Below are positions 18,672 to 26,929 of a stretch of 64,000 bases of DNA, in pieces. The stretch is from a bacterium (GTDB taxonomy: Bacteria > Calditrichota > Calditrichia > RBG-13-44-9 > J042). Made by a program: the position numbers and the translations under genes. The stretch is taken from the NCBI GenBank assembly GCA_015485355.1, contig WFTQ01000025.1, positions 32,068 to 96,067 on the forward strand, read 5' to 3'. Position 1 is the first letter of the stretch. Each line of letters starts with the position of its first letter. The notes beneath the pieces are model-generated. The model had not been told where the DNA came from. It worked only from the letters and a program-made list of their open reading frames with translations, and searched no databases.

Positions 18672-20246
18672 TTATTGATAAGACAACAGCTGTTCCACGC
18701 TGATCTTGAGGTAACGCGGGTTCAGTTCCGGAAAATCCAATTTCTTTAAAATGGCGGTCATGGGAAGGGAATTGCCTTTCCACCACAGAGATTTCAGAAA
18801 CTTGCCGCATTTGGGATTCTCGAACCAGTTGCGACCAAAATTGGTTTCCAGATGCTGAACCAACGCCTCCTTGAATAAGGCGGCCTGAAATTGAATGGCC
18901 GCATTCATAAAAGGATTCATGTCGATCAAATACCAGTCCATTTCGAAAACATAATCGGGAAAGGCGAGGATGGAATTGACAAAGGTCTGGAGTTGCAGGG
19001 TGTCGGGGGATTCGGATTGAAAGATTTGATGCCCATCGATGTAAATCTGGGCCCAATGTCGAACGAAAAACAGTTTGCGAAAGGCCATGTATTCCCAGTA
19101 GTGCGTTTTTCCGGGATCGCTCAACAGACCGGTTTGCTTCATCCAGTGGGGATTTTCCCAGACGGATTCAAACAATTGGCCAAAGGCTTTTCGTACCGAA
19201 GCCGGTCCCAGATGCTGAAAGGCCCAACGGTTCACCTCGGTATGCAGATATTGTTGGGCCATGCCCAGCAAATGGAACAGTTGCAGGAAATCCTGAAAGT
19301 TTCCCGAAGGTTTCAGGGAGATGCGCACATCGGTGGGAATATCCACCGGAATGCACAGTGCAGGATAGATCTTCGCGGGATTGTTTTCCAGATCGATTTT
19401 GAGCCCCGTTTGTTTTTTAATGTCGATACCCAGGCTCCGCAAGAGCTGATTGTAAGAGGTGCGGCGGTATTCGGGGGGGAAGTATTCGCTGAATTCTTGC
19501 CCGGAAAGCAGCAGGGCGTAATCCGCCGGGTGAAGGGATTCGGGGGATTGCTTCAATAGCCGGCGGGTCAGAGAAGCCTGCAATGCCCGAAACAACGAGT
19601 CGGTTTCCTGCAGCGTCTGCTCTGCCAGGGGCAATAGCCGCTCCGGACTAAAATAATGCACTTCGGCCACGAAAGCGGTATAATCGGGAAAGCCCAACTG
19701 CCGGGCCAGCAGGCGCGATCTGCGGTATTTTTCCATAAACAGGGGAACCATTTGTTCCACCACCTGCGCTCCCTGCCGCCAGAGCCGGCGGCGTCTCTGG
19801 GCCGACGGTTCCTGACTGAGCAAGTAGGGAAGCTGACGAAAGTAAATGGTCTGGTCGCCCTCCTGGATGGTGGAATAATCATAGATATCCCGTAGGGAAT
19901 CGTCCCATACAACGGTGTGCATTTCAACAAATTTTTGTAGCAGATAGTTCTTAAAATATCGGAGTTCCCGGATTTTACCGGGGTTCCGGCTTTCTTGAAT
20001 CACATCCACTAAAAGTTGTAACGTGGGGATGGAAAACAACTCCTGATGTTTTCGATAGGTTTCGGAAAGGTGCATCCGGGTTCCCTGCGTGCCATGGAAC
20101 CAAAGCAAAAGGGCCTGTTGTTTAGCCAGCTTTTGGGCTTCCTGCTGAAACTGTTCCACCCGCTCCAGGTCCCTTTTCAATTTGGAAGTACATTGCCATA
20201 GCAGAAGAGAGATTAACCCGGTGGCTAAAATGAATCGGATTTTCAT
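18672..20246 (-). CDS. M3/gluzincin-like peptidase homologue lacking the catalytic motif (lipoprotein candidate)
   Basis: 524-residue exported protein. The N-terminus MKIRFILATGLISLLLWQC is a signal sequence that may be lipid-modified at Cys19, although Gln at -1 is unusual. The body is all-helical and recalls M3/M2-type oligopeptidases: LLARQLGFPDYTAFV, and a region QLFHLLGMAQQYLHT placed where active enzymes have FHELGHALH. There Glu and the second His of HExGH are replaced, and the later Glu ligand region reads AFGQLFESVWENP. It therefore appears catalytically dead but otherwise intact, with no frameshift. ATG 20246 is preceded by AAAGG; an earlier ATG at 20339 gives no signal sequence. 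Confidence 0.6.
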   Translation of the reverse strand: MKIRFILATGLISLLLWQCTSKLKRDLERVEQFQQEAQKLAKQQALLLWFHGTQGTRMHLSETYRKHQELFSIPTLQLLVDVIQESRNPGKIRELRYFKNYLLQKFVEMHTVVWDDSLRDIYDYSTIQEGDQTIYFRQLPYLLSQEPSAQRRRRLWRQGAQVVEQMVPLFMEKYRRSRLLARQLGFPDYTAFVAEVHYFSPERLLPLAEQTLQETDSLFRALQASLTRRLLKQSPESLHPADYALLLSGQEFSEYFPPEYRRTSYNQLLRSLGIDIKKQTGLKIDLENNPAKIYPALCIPVDIPTDVRISLKPSGNFQDFLQLFHLLGMAQQYLHTEVNRWAFQHLGPASVRKAFGQLFESVWENPHWMKQTGLLSDPGKTHYWEYMAFRKLFFVRHWAQIYIDGHQIFQSESPDTLQLQTFVNSILAFPDYVFEMDWYLIDMNPFMNAAIQFQAALFKEALVQHLETNFGRNWFENPKCGKFLKSLWWKGNSLPMTAILKKLDFPELNPRYLKISVEQLLSYQ

Positions 20247-20407
20247 CAAGCTTACCTTTGTTTTTTCCCGCCGGAGCCTTGCAGAACACCTATTACCGCT
20301 CATAGCGGGTACCATCCAATATACGGCGTGAGGGTCCACACAAGCAAATCCAGCCCAGAGAATTCAAGAAAATTCATCGGTTTTGTCATCCAGGCGCGTT
20401 CCTTCGT

Positions 20408-21931
20408 TTAGAGCAGCCGTTGCCCAAGGTACACAAACGCCACCGCACTCAGGGTGTTCAGGAAGTTGACCATATCATTGTTCATCCAGCGAATGCCCCG
20501 CAGCGGTTCTGTGGGCCGTCCATTGCAGTGATGCGTTCTTTCGGTTACCTTCTGGCACACGGGACAACGGTATTGAATTTGAACCGTAGCTCCCAGGTAA
20601 CTGTCCACCAGACTCCCCAGGAAACCGCTGCCGGTGATTAAACCCACGGAGGCGGCGATCGATGCGGAGGTGTCTGCCATAAAATACCATCCGCTGAGGG
20701 CCAGGACCAAGGCTCCGGCGATGGCTCCCAGGGAGCCGGCCGGAGTGATGCCGCCGGAGGTTCCCGGCGCCACAGGTTGCCAATTGCGAATCAGGCGCGG
20801 TTGTTGTCCGGTGAGAATACCGATCTCCGTGGCCCAGGTATCGGCGGTGGCAGCGGCCAGGGCGGCCAGATAAAACCGATAAATTTCCGGGAGGGGAAAA
20901 AACATGTATAGCACCATTAAAACGCCGGCGACACCGCCATTGGCCAGCACCTGAGCATAATCCCGCCGGTTGCCCTTTTCGAAAAGCCCTTCGTAGATGC
21001 GTTTGTGTGCTTTCCCGATCTTTGACAACACACTGGATAGAACAAAAAACGTCAGGATGGGAAGAGTCCATGCCCACCCCCCGAATCCGAAAATGCATAC
21101 GGCCAGAAGGAAGGCAGCCACGGCGCCGCTGGCGCTTAAGAACCGAGCCCCATAGGAGGCCAAGGCCATGGCCGCCCCCAAAACGGTGCCCAACGTCAAT
21201 TGCAGATTTTCCACCAGGGAGTGGTTCAACAGATAATACAGGATCAAGGCGGCGAATAAAGGAACGGTCAGATTGTCACTGCCTTTGGCGCTTAGGGCTT
21301 CGGCGGCAGTGGCTACGACGGCGGTGAGGGCGGCGAACCACAGGCAAACCCAGAGCGAATCCACCGGAAAGCGGGATTCGAAGGGAAACAGCCGGAGGGC
21401 AAGAAAGATGACCAGGGTACTGCTCAGAAACATGGCCGCAGAGCCTTCCAGGGATTTCGTCTCACCGATCAGGCGGAATGCGTGAGGGCGCGGAATGGAT
21501 CCCCCAACAATGGCTGCCACAGCATCGCCGATGGCCAGTACCAACATGGCCGCAATCAATACCACCTTCTGGTTCTCCCAGGTCAACAATAGCAGAATCA
21601 GGAAGGCCAGGGGGTACAGCGTGGTGCCGTAACTCTCCCGATCACTTTCCATGCCTTTCAGCCAGCCCTTTTTCATGGCCATAAAGTTGGTCACTGTGAA
21701 AAGGCCGGCCATGAGTATCAGGGGAAGAGAGCTTTCCAGCAGAATGGGAGAAAAAAACATCAGCACGCCCACAGCAATGTGAACCAGTTTACGGGTAAAT
21801 TCCGATGGCCAATTTCGTTTCTTGCGCAACGCTTCCGCCAATCCGATAAAAACCACTATCCCCAGGAACAACCCGAGCAGGGAGAACCAATCACCGGCCG
21901 GAACCGGCCGGAAGATGTGCGACATATTCAT
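20408..21931 (-). CDS. Fusion of dolichol/phytol kinase-like (VTE5/SEC59) and DUF92 (VTE6-like) domains
   Basis: Polytopic membrane protein of 507 aa with two halves. Residues ~1-220 match the CTP-dependent isoprenoid-alcohol kinase family (SEC59/DGK1/VTE5): EFTRKLVHIAVGVLMFF, LAIGDAVAAIVGG and GETKSLEGSAAMFL. Residues ~230-507 are a DUF92 domain: LSASGAVAAFLLA, QVLANGGVAGVLMV, AATADTWATEIG and APGTSGGITPAGSLG. In plants VTE5 phosphorylates phytol and the DUF92 protein VTE6 phosphorylates phytyl-phosphate. The fusion thus suggests two consecutive phosphorylations of an isoprenoid alcohol in one polypeptide; the substrate here is unknown. Confidence 0.8.
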   Translation of the reverse strand: MNMSHIFRPVPAGDWFSLLGLFLGIVVFIGLAEALRKKRNWPSEFTRKLVHIAVGVLMFFSPILLESSLPLILMAGLFTVTNFMAMKKGWLKGMESDRESYGTTLYPLAFLILLLLTWENQKVVLIAAMLVLAIGDAVAAIVGGSIPRPHAFRLIGETKSLEGSAAMFLSSTLVIFLALRLFPFESRFPVDSLWVCLWFAALTAVVATAAEALSAKGSDNLTVPLFAALILYYLLNHSLVENLQLTLGTVLGAAMALASYGARFLSASGAVAAFLLAVCIFGFGGWAWTLPILTFFVLSSVLSKIGKAHKRIYEGLFEKGNRRDYAQVLANGGVAGVLMVLYMFFPLPEIYRFYLAALAAATADTWATEIGILTGQQPRLIRNWQPVAPGTSGGITPAGSLGAIAGALVLALSGWYFMADTSASIAASVGLITGSGFLGSLVDSYLGATVQIQYRCPVCQKVTERTHHCNGRPTEPLRGIRWMNNDMVNFLNTLSAVAFVYLGQRLL

Positions 21932-21993
21932 AATGACGAATACCGATTGATTGAATTTTGTCTGATTTCCACCGTCTGCTGCCGGCGTTCGGT

Positions 21994-24465
21994 TTAGCGG
22001 ATCACGATGTTGATCAGTTTGTTGGGTACCACAATGGTCTTGACGATTTGTTTGCCGTCCAGCAGCTTAGGAATACGACCGGTTTGAAGCGCCGCCTGAA
22101 TAATGGCTTCCCGGGAAGCTTCCCGCGGTACCCGAACCTTCTCCCGCACCTTCCCGTTGATTTGAATGGCATACTCCACGGTGTCTTCTTCCAGCAGTTT
22201 AGGATCGTATTCCGGCCAGCGCTGATGAAAGATGCTGTAATCGTGGCCGGTACGTTCCCAGAGTTCCTCGCCCAGATGGGGGGCGAAAACCGACAGCATG
22301 ATGTTGAATTTTTCCAATATCTCTTTCAGCAGGCCGGCATTTTGTTCTTCCCGGGGACGATTCCCCGTATATCGATACAGTTCGTTTGTGAGCTCCATTA
22401 ACCGACTGATGGCGGTATTGAAATGAAAGCGTTCTATATCGATAGTAGCCCCTTTTATGGATCGATGCAGGGTTTTGATCAGTTTCTCTTCCTCGGGACC
22501 CTTTCGGCGATAGGCATTGCCTTCCCGAAATACCCACCGGCAATTTTGAAATAGCCGCCACACCCGATTGAGATACCGGTCCATGGAAGCGATACCGCTG
22601 TCGTCCCAGGGCCCCCCCATGGCATAATCGAAACCGAACATCAGGTAACAACGAAAGACGTCCGAGCCGTATTTTTCCAGGTAGTCATCCGGATTGACCA
22701 CATTGCCCAGGGACTTCGACATTTTTTGACCATCGGGTCCCATAATCACACCCTGATGGCGCAAGGAGGTAAACGGTTCTTCAAACTGGATATATCCCAG
22801 ATCGTACAACACCATATTCACGAAGCGGGCGTACAGCAGGTGCATGGTCGCGTGTTCGGCGCCGCCCACATATTTATCCACCGGGCACCATTGGTTAACA
22901 ATTTCCCGATCAAAGGGGGCGTTTTCCAGATGGGGAGTAAAATAACGCAGATAGTACCAGGAAGAATCGACAAAGGTATCCATGGTATCGACTTCGCGGG
23001 TGGCCGGTCCCCGACATTGGGGACATTGGGTATTCTTGAAGCCCTCGTGGGTTTGCAAGGGCGATTCTCCGGTGGGCCGAAAGTCAACCTCGTAAGGTAA
23101 TTCCACGGGTAATTGATCTTCCGGCACCGGAACTTCTCCGCAATGGTCACAATATACTATGGGAATAGGTGCTCCCCAGTATCGCTGGCGGGAAACCAGC
23201 CAGTCTCGCATCCGGTAATTGATTTTGCGCCGCCCGATCCCTTTTTCCTCCAGCCACTGGATGATTTTTTCCCGACCTTCCTGAGAAGGCACACCGGTAA
23301 AGGGCCCGGACTGGATCATGACGCCCTCCCCGGTATAAGCCGCGGTAAGCGGGGCATCCTCCCGGGTTCCCGGTTCCAGAATGACTTTGCGAATGGGCAA
23401 TTCGAATGTTGCGGCGAATTCGAAATCCCGCTCATCATGGCCCGGTACGGCCATCACCGCCCCCGTTCCGTAGGTCATCAGAACGTAATCCGCAATCCAG
23501 ATCGGTACCTTCTCTCCATTGACCGGGTTAACGGCAAAGGCGCCGGTAAACACGCCTGTCTTGTCTTTCTCGGTGAACAAGCGCTCAATTTCGGATTCCC
23601 GGAGAGTGGCCTCGACATATTGTTGCACCTCTTCCTTCTGGGTAGGCGTGGTAATGTCTTCCACTAATGGATGTTCCGGAGCCAGAACCATGTAGGTTAC
23701 GCCGAACAGGGTATCCGGCCGGGTGGTAAACACTTTAATGATGCGCTGGCTGTCGTCGGCCAGACGAAAATCGATTTCCGCCCCTTCGCTCCGACCAATC
23801 CAATGGCGTTGCATGGTTTTTGTTTTTTCCGGCCAATCCAATTTGTCCAGGTTTTGAAGCAGGCGCTCCGCATAGGCGGTGATCTTGAAGAACCACTGAG
23901 TCAGGTTCCGTTTGGTCACCGGTGTATCGCAGCGTTCGCAGCGGCCATCCCCCACAACCTGTTCATTGGCCAGCACCGTATTGCAAGAGGGACACCAGTT
24001 AACCGGGGCATTGGCCCGGTATGCCAGCCCCGCTTTATAGAGCTGCAAAAAGATCCATTGGGTCCATTTGTAATATTCGGGTCGACTGGTAATGACTTCG
24101 TGATCCCAGTCGTACATGGCTCCAATCTGCTTCAGTTGCCGGCGGATGTAGCGGATATTTTCCTCGGTGATGTCCCGAGGGTGACCCCGGGTTTTAATGG
24201 CGTAGTTTTCCGCCGGCAGGCCAAAAGAATCGAATCCCATGGGTTCGAACACGTTATATCCCCGCAGCCGGCGAAAGCGGGCCCAGGTATCGGTGGGACC
24301 GTAATTAAACCAGTGGCCCAGGTGCAGCTTATCCGAAGACGGGTAGCTGAACATCACCAGGGTGTAGCATTTATTCCGGTGGTGCGAAAAATCGGTTTTG
24401 TAAAGTTTGGTCTCTTCCCATCGTTTTTGCCATTTGGCTTCGATCCGTTTAAATGGATATCCCAT
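21994..24465 (-). CDS. leuS: Leucyl-tRNA synthetase
   Basis: Class Ia synthetase (EC 6.1.1.4) charging tRNA-Leu. The HIGH motif is HLGH (SSDKLHLGHWFNYG) near residue 47, and KMSKS is present (GQKMSKSLGNVVNPDDY). The CP1 editing domain carries VFTTRPDTLFG and the TYGTGAVMAVPGHDERD editing pocket. Zinc-type CxxC pairs occur at WCPSCNT/CERCD. Length (823 aa) is normal. The gene is preceded by its own promoter, a 16-codon leader ORF and a terminator hairpin about 50-85 nt upstream of the ATG, suggesting attenuation control. Confidence 0.98.
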   Translation of the reverse strand: MGYPFKRIEAKWQKRWEETKLYKTDFSHHRNKCYTLVMFSYPSSDKLHLGHWFNYGPTDTWARFRRLRGYNVFEPMGFDSFGLPAENYAIKTRGHPRDITEENIRYIRRQLKQIGAMYDWDHEVITSRPEYYKWTQWIFLQLYKAGLAYRANAPVNWCPSCNTVLANEQVVGDGRCERCDTPVTKRNLTQWFFKITAYAERLLQNLDKLDWPEKTKTMQRHWIGRSEGAEIDFRLADDSQRIIKVFTTRPDTLFGVTYMVLAPEHPLVEDITTPTQKEEVQQYVEATLRESEIERLFTEKDKTGVFTGAFAVNPVNGEKVPIWIADYVLMTYGTGAVMAVPGHDERDFEFAATFELPIRKVILEPGTREDAPLTAAYTGEGVMIQSGPFTGVPSQEGREKIIQWLEEKGIGRRKINYRMRDWLVSRQRYWGAPIPIVYCDHCGEVPVPEDQLPVELPYEVDFRPTGESPLQTHEGFKNTQCPQCRGPATREVDTMDTFVDSSWYYLRYFTPHLENAPFDREIVNQWCPVDKYVGGAEHATMHLLYARFVNMVLYDLGYIQFEEPFTSLRHQGVIMGPDGQKMSKSLGNVVNPDDYLEKYGSDVFRCYLMFGFDYAMGGPWDDSGIASMDRYLNRVWRLFQNCRWVFREGNAYRRKGPEEEKLIKTLHRSIKGATIDIERFHFNTAISRLMELTNELYRYTGNRPREEQNAGLLKEILEKFNIMLSVFAPHLGEELWERTGHDYSIFHQRWPEYDPKLLEEDTVEYAIQINGKVREKVRVPREASREAIIQAALQTGRIPKLLDGKQIVKTIVVPNKLINIVIR

Positions 24466-24514
24466 TGCTCCGCACTCCCTTTTCCCTTTTGCGCCCGGTG
24501 GTTCAAAGCCGATG

Positions 24515-24551
24515 TTATAAAAGAACCCACCAGCGGGATTCCAGTGGGTTC
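24515..24551 (-). terminator. Rho-independent terminator in the leuS leader (attenuator candidate)
   Basis: On the minus strand GAACCCAC (24551-24544) pairs perfectly with GTGGGTTC (24530-24523) around a 13-nt loop, followed directly by TTTT. It lies between the leuS promoter and the leuS start, in the leuS direction, and overlaps the 3' half of the 16-codon leader ORF. A simple terminator for the distant phosphofructokinase gene is less likely, because the promoter lies between them. Confidence 0.7.
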
Positions 24552-24565
24552 ACAGGACGCATCAT
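24515..24565 (-). CDS. Possible 16-residue leuS leader peptide
   Basis: The ORF reads MMRPVNPLESRWWVLL, with a Shine-Dalgarno-like AGGGG 5 nt before its ATG. Leu codons occur at position 8 (CTG) and at the last two positions (CTT TTA), which fall in the terminator's T-tract; the Trp pair lies in the 3' arm of the hairpin. A ribosome translating or stalling here would cover the hairpin and block termination. This matches leader-peptide attenuation in outline, but the ORF is short and could be chance. Confidence 0.4.
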   Translation of the reverse strand: MMRPVNPLESRWWVLL

Positions 24566-24601
24566 TTATGCCCCTGATCTTTTTCAAATTTTCAAGTTCA
24601 A

Positions 24602-24630
24602 AATATACGAATCCATACCGGGATATTCAA
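24602..24630 (-). promoter_or_regulatory. Sigma70-type promoter for leuS
   Basis: On the minus strand, -35 TTGAAT (24630-24625) and -10 TATATT (24607-24602) are separated by exactly 17 bp. Transcription would start near 24595, giving a leader of about 130 nt that contains the leader ORF and terminator. Confidence 0.65.
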
Positions 24631-24694
24631 GGTGTTTCGTTCTCCTGAGCGGATGGAACGGGTCACCGGAGGCATCCTACAAGTGACCCAGGAT

Positions 24695-24725
24695 GGGAAA
24701 GGCTCCCGGGCTGTGCCAGGGAGCC
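24695..24725 (-). terminator. Hairpin with short T-tract downstream of phosphofructokinase
   Basis: GGCTCCC (24725-24719 read on the minus strand) pairs with GGGAGCC (24707-24701), followed by TTTCCC. The loop is 11 nt and the T-tract weak. It lies about 140 nt after the pfk stop, a plausible end of that transcript. Confidence 0.4.
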
Positions 24726-24866
24726 TGAGCCGTGGAGGCTGTGATCGGCGCGGTCCCGAAAAAATCCAATTTGCCGGAGGCAAAAACGTTGGGGAGCCCA
24801 GGAGTATAGGCCGGAGCCATTGCCGGGGGTGCAGCCGTTTATCCAGGAGAATATTTTGGGGGATGA

Positions 24867-25964
24867 TTAATCCATTGTTACCCCGAAACTGGTGCCCACG
24901 CAGAGTGCCGCTTTGATGAGTGGAGAGTCTTTGGGTACCCGCCGCTGTTTGCCCATCACTTTTTCGATGGGAACGGCCACCATATCCCGGCCCTTCAGGG
25001 CAACCATGTGATTGTATTGCTTTTCTATGGTGAGTTCCACGGCCTTGACGGCATACTGAGTGGCTAACAGGCGATCGTAAGGGGTAGGAGTACCGCCCCG
25101 TTGCAGGTGGCCCAGAATGGCCACCCGGCATTCGATGCCGGTGGAGGTTTCGATCTGCCGTGCAATAACGTTGCTTACCCCTCCCAGGCGTTTGGGCTCG
25201 CTGGGATCGTCGACGATGCGCTGATAGACCGGTTCACCCCCCTGGGGTCGGGCCCCTTCGGAAACCACGATAATGCTGAACCGTTTTCCGAAACGGTTCC
25301 GCCGGCGAATGGCGGCGATGATTTCATCGATTTCGTAAGGAATCTCCGGAATGAGAATGATGTCCCCCCCACCGGCCAGTCCCGATTCCAGGGCCAGCCA
25401 TCCGGCATTACGTCCCATTACCTCTACCAACATCACCCGGTGATGGGATTGCGCCGTGGTGTGGAGCTTATCGATGGCTTCGGTGGCCGTCTGACGCGCC
25501 GAATCGAAACCAAAAGTCTGATCCGTTTCCATTAAATCGTTATCAATGGTTTTGGGTACCCCGATCACGTTCGCTCCCTTCTGGGACAGCTTGCCAGCGA
25601 TGGTTAGCGTGCCGTCACCGCCCACACATATCAGGGCGTCCAGCCCCAGATCCCGATAAAACTCCATGCACTGGTCGGATCGGTCGACGAGTTCTTTCTT
25701 CCCGTTGACAATCTCCAGAACGTTGAAGGGATCGGTCTTATTGTCTGTTCCCAGAATGGTGCCTCCAATGGTTAAGATGCCTGAAACTTTTTCATAGTCC
25801 AAAATGGTAAAGCGGCCCTCCAGCATGCCTCGAAATCCGTCCAGAATACCCACCACTTCCATGCCGAATTGATTGATCGCCGTTTTGGCTACTCCCCGGA
25901 TGACGGCATTTAATCCGGGACAATCACCGCCACCGGTAAGGATACCAATGCGTTTCTTACCCAT
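24867..25964 (-). CDS. 6-phosphofructokinase, phosphoryl donor ambiguous
   Basis: Phosphorylates fructose 6-phosphate at the committed step of glycolysis. The N-terminus GILTGGGDCPGLNAVIRGV, the donor-site motif VGGDGT (Gly118, equivalent to E. coli Gly104), and PKTIDND (Lys138, equivalent to Gly124; catalytic base Asp141) are clear. MGRNAGWLAL and IVVSEGARP follow. ATP enzymes usually carry Gly/Gly and PPi enzymes Asp/Lys, so this Gly/Lys pair is a mixed set, known from group III enzymes, many of them ATP-dependent. ATG 25964 has GGAGA upstream; an ORF start at 26186 adds atypical sequence. The stop of an uncertain upstream ORF overlaps this start. Confidence 0.93.
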   Translation of the reverse strand: MGKKRIGILTGGGDCPGLNAVIRGVAKTAINQFGMEVVGILDGFRGMLEGRFTILDYEKVSGILTIGGTILGTDNKTDPFNVLEIVNGKKELVDRSDQCMEFYRDLGLDALICVGGDGTLTIAGKLSQKGANVIGVPKTIDNDLMETDQTFGFDSARQTATEAIDKLHTTAQSHHRVMLVEVMGRNAGWLALESGLAGGGDIILIPEIPYEIDEIIAAIRRRNRFGKRFSIIVVSEGARPQGGEPVYQRIVDDPSEPKRLGGVSNVIARQIETSTGIECRVAILGHLQRGGTPTPYDRLLATQYAVKAVELTIEKQYNHMVALKGRDMVAVPIEKVMGKQRRVPKDSPLIKAALCVGTSFGVTMD

Positions 25965-26292
25965 GATTTGTCTCCAGCTGCTTTGGGTTGACGTTGGGGT
26001 TCTCCCGAAACGGCTTCCAGCCCTTTCCGGTTCCCGCTTCCTTTTTCGGTAATGGGCGGACCGGGGTTTCCAGCTTCGCCCGTTGCCGGACGATCCCTTC
26101 CCGGGCCCTTCGGTAACCATCATCGATGATCGGTGGCATTTCTTGATCGATAATCTGGACGGTTTTATCGTCCAGGAATGGTTCATCCGATGGGATGCCC
26201 GGAAAAAGGTCTGTTCCCCTTTTGGCCGCTCCTCGATAATTCACCTCATGTTCCTCCAACAACGGCGGCTGTTTGTCCACCAGGGCCGCCAT
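25957..26292 (-). CDS. Uncertain hypothetical ORF overlapping the phosphofructokinase start
   Basis: Open frame of about 111 codons beginning MAALVDKQPPLLEEHEVNYR, rich in charged residues and proline, with no recognised domain, signal peptide or membrane segment. Its TAA overlaps the first codons of the phosphofructokinase gene, an arrangement seen in coupled genes and the main reason to list it. No ribosome-binding site is visible before the ATG. It may be the second half of one gene whose first half is the ORF at 26246-26506 in another frame. It could equally be non-coding. Confidence 0.25.
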   Translation of the reverse strand: MAALVDKQPPLLEEHEVNYRGAAKRGTDLFPGIPSDEPFLDDKTVQIIDQEMPPIIDDGYRRAREGIVRQRAKLETPVRPLPKKEAGTGKGWKPFRENPNVNPKQLETNHG

Positions 26293-26506
26293 TGTTAAAG
26301 TCGACTGCATTTTCGACGATGGCCGAGCGTTTCTTCAGTTGATTGTCGGCCGTTTGAGCGGTGTTCGGAACGATTTGGCGAATGGTTTTCCAGGATGGGA
26401 ATTTCCCCCCGCTGTCGGCTTCTCCGATGGTGACGGCTCCCTCTGCTCCCGGCCGATCGTCGGCGGTGAACTCTTTATCGGAGGGGTCGGGGATGGGTTT
26501 GCTCAT
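26246..26506 (-). CDS. Uncertain hypothetical ORF (possibly part of a frameshifted gene)
   Basis: Open frame of 86 codons beginning MSKPIPDPSDKEFTADDR, hydrophilic, with no recognised motif. No strong ribosome-binding site. It overlaps the following ORF by 47 bp in a different frame, and the composition of the two peptides is similar, so a single frameshifted gene of about 180 codons between tRNA-Ser and pfk is possible. Confidence 0.25.
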   Translation of the reverse strand: MSKPIPDPSDKEFTADDRPGAEGAVTIGEADSGGKFPSWKTIRQIVPNTAQTADNQLKKRSAIVENAVDFNNGGPGGQTAAVVGGT

Positions 26507-26835
26507 AAACCGGCACCGAAGTCCGAATAACGGCGGAAGGGCGATGAAAGAGTCAAAGATGGAGAATGTCCAGCGTGTTCCCATGTGGGTCCCACCCGGG
26601 TTCATCGTTATTCATTGAAAAATAATCGATTACAAAGATAGTGAACCCGCTTCCCCTACGCAAGCAATCGGCTCGGGAAAACCGATTGCACTTCGTATTG
26701 CTGAAATCGGGGGTGGAGTGTCGGACCTCGCTCAAGGTTGGGCGGGTGACTCTTTTCAACCATTCTGGTGTTATCGATCCGCAATGGGTCGTAAACGATT
26801 TGGGAAGGGGCGCCGCCGGGTCGCCCGGATAGCAG

Positions 26836-26924
26836 CGGAGAGGGTGGGATTCGAACCCACGGTCCCCCTTCCGGAGGACACACGATTTCCAGTCGTGCCC
26901 GTTCGACCGCTCCGGCACCTCTCC
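26836..26924 (-). tRNA. tRNA-Ser(GGA)
   Basis: Minus-strand class II tRNA. Acceptor arms GGAGAGG/CCTCTCC pair, anticodon stem CACGA/TCGTG encloses loop CTGGAAA with anticodon GGA (complement of 26888-26890), and a long variable arm (GTCCTCC..GGGGGAC) is present. CCA is not encoded. It lies 5 bp downstream of the tadA stop on the same strand, so it may be cut from the tadA transcript. Confidence 0.95.
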
Positions 26925-26929
26925 GTATC

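Noticed and set aside
24515..24600. T-box riboswitch upstream of leuS
   Set aside because: The leader is too short for a stem I domain and lacks a good AGGGUGGNACCGCG match; TGGAATCC in the loop is only a partial resemblance.
23671..24648. 325-codon plus-strand frame opposite leuS
   Set aside because: Fully antisense to the catalytic and editing domains of leuS; the long frame reflects codon bias of leuS.
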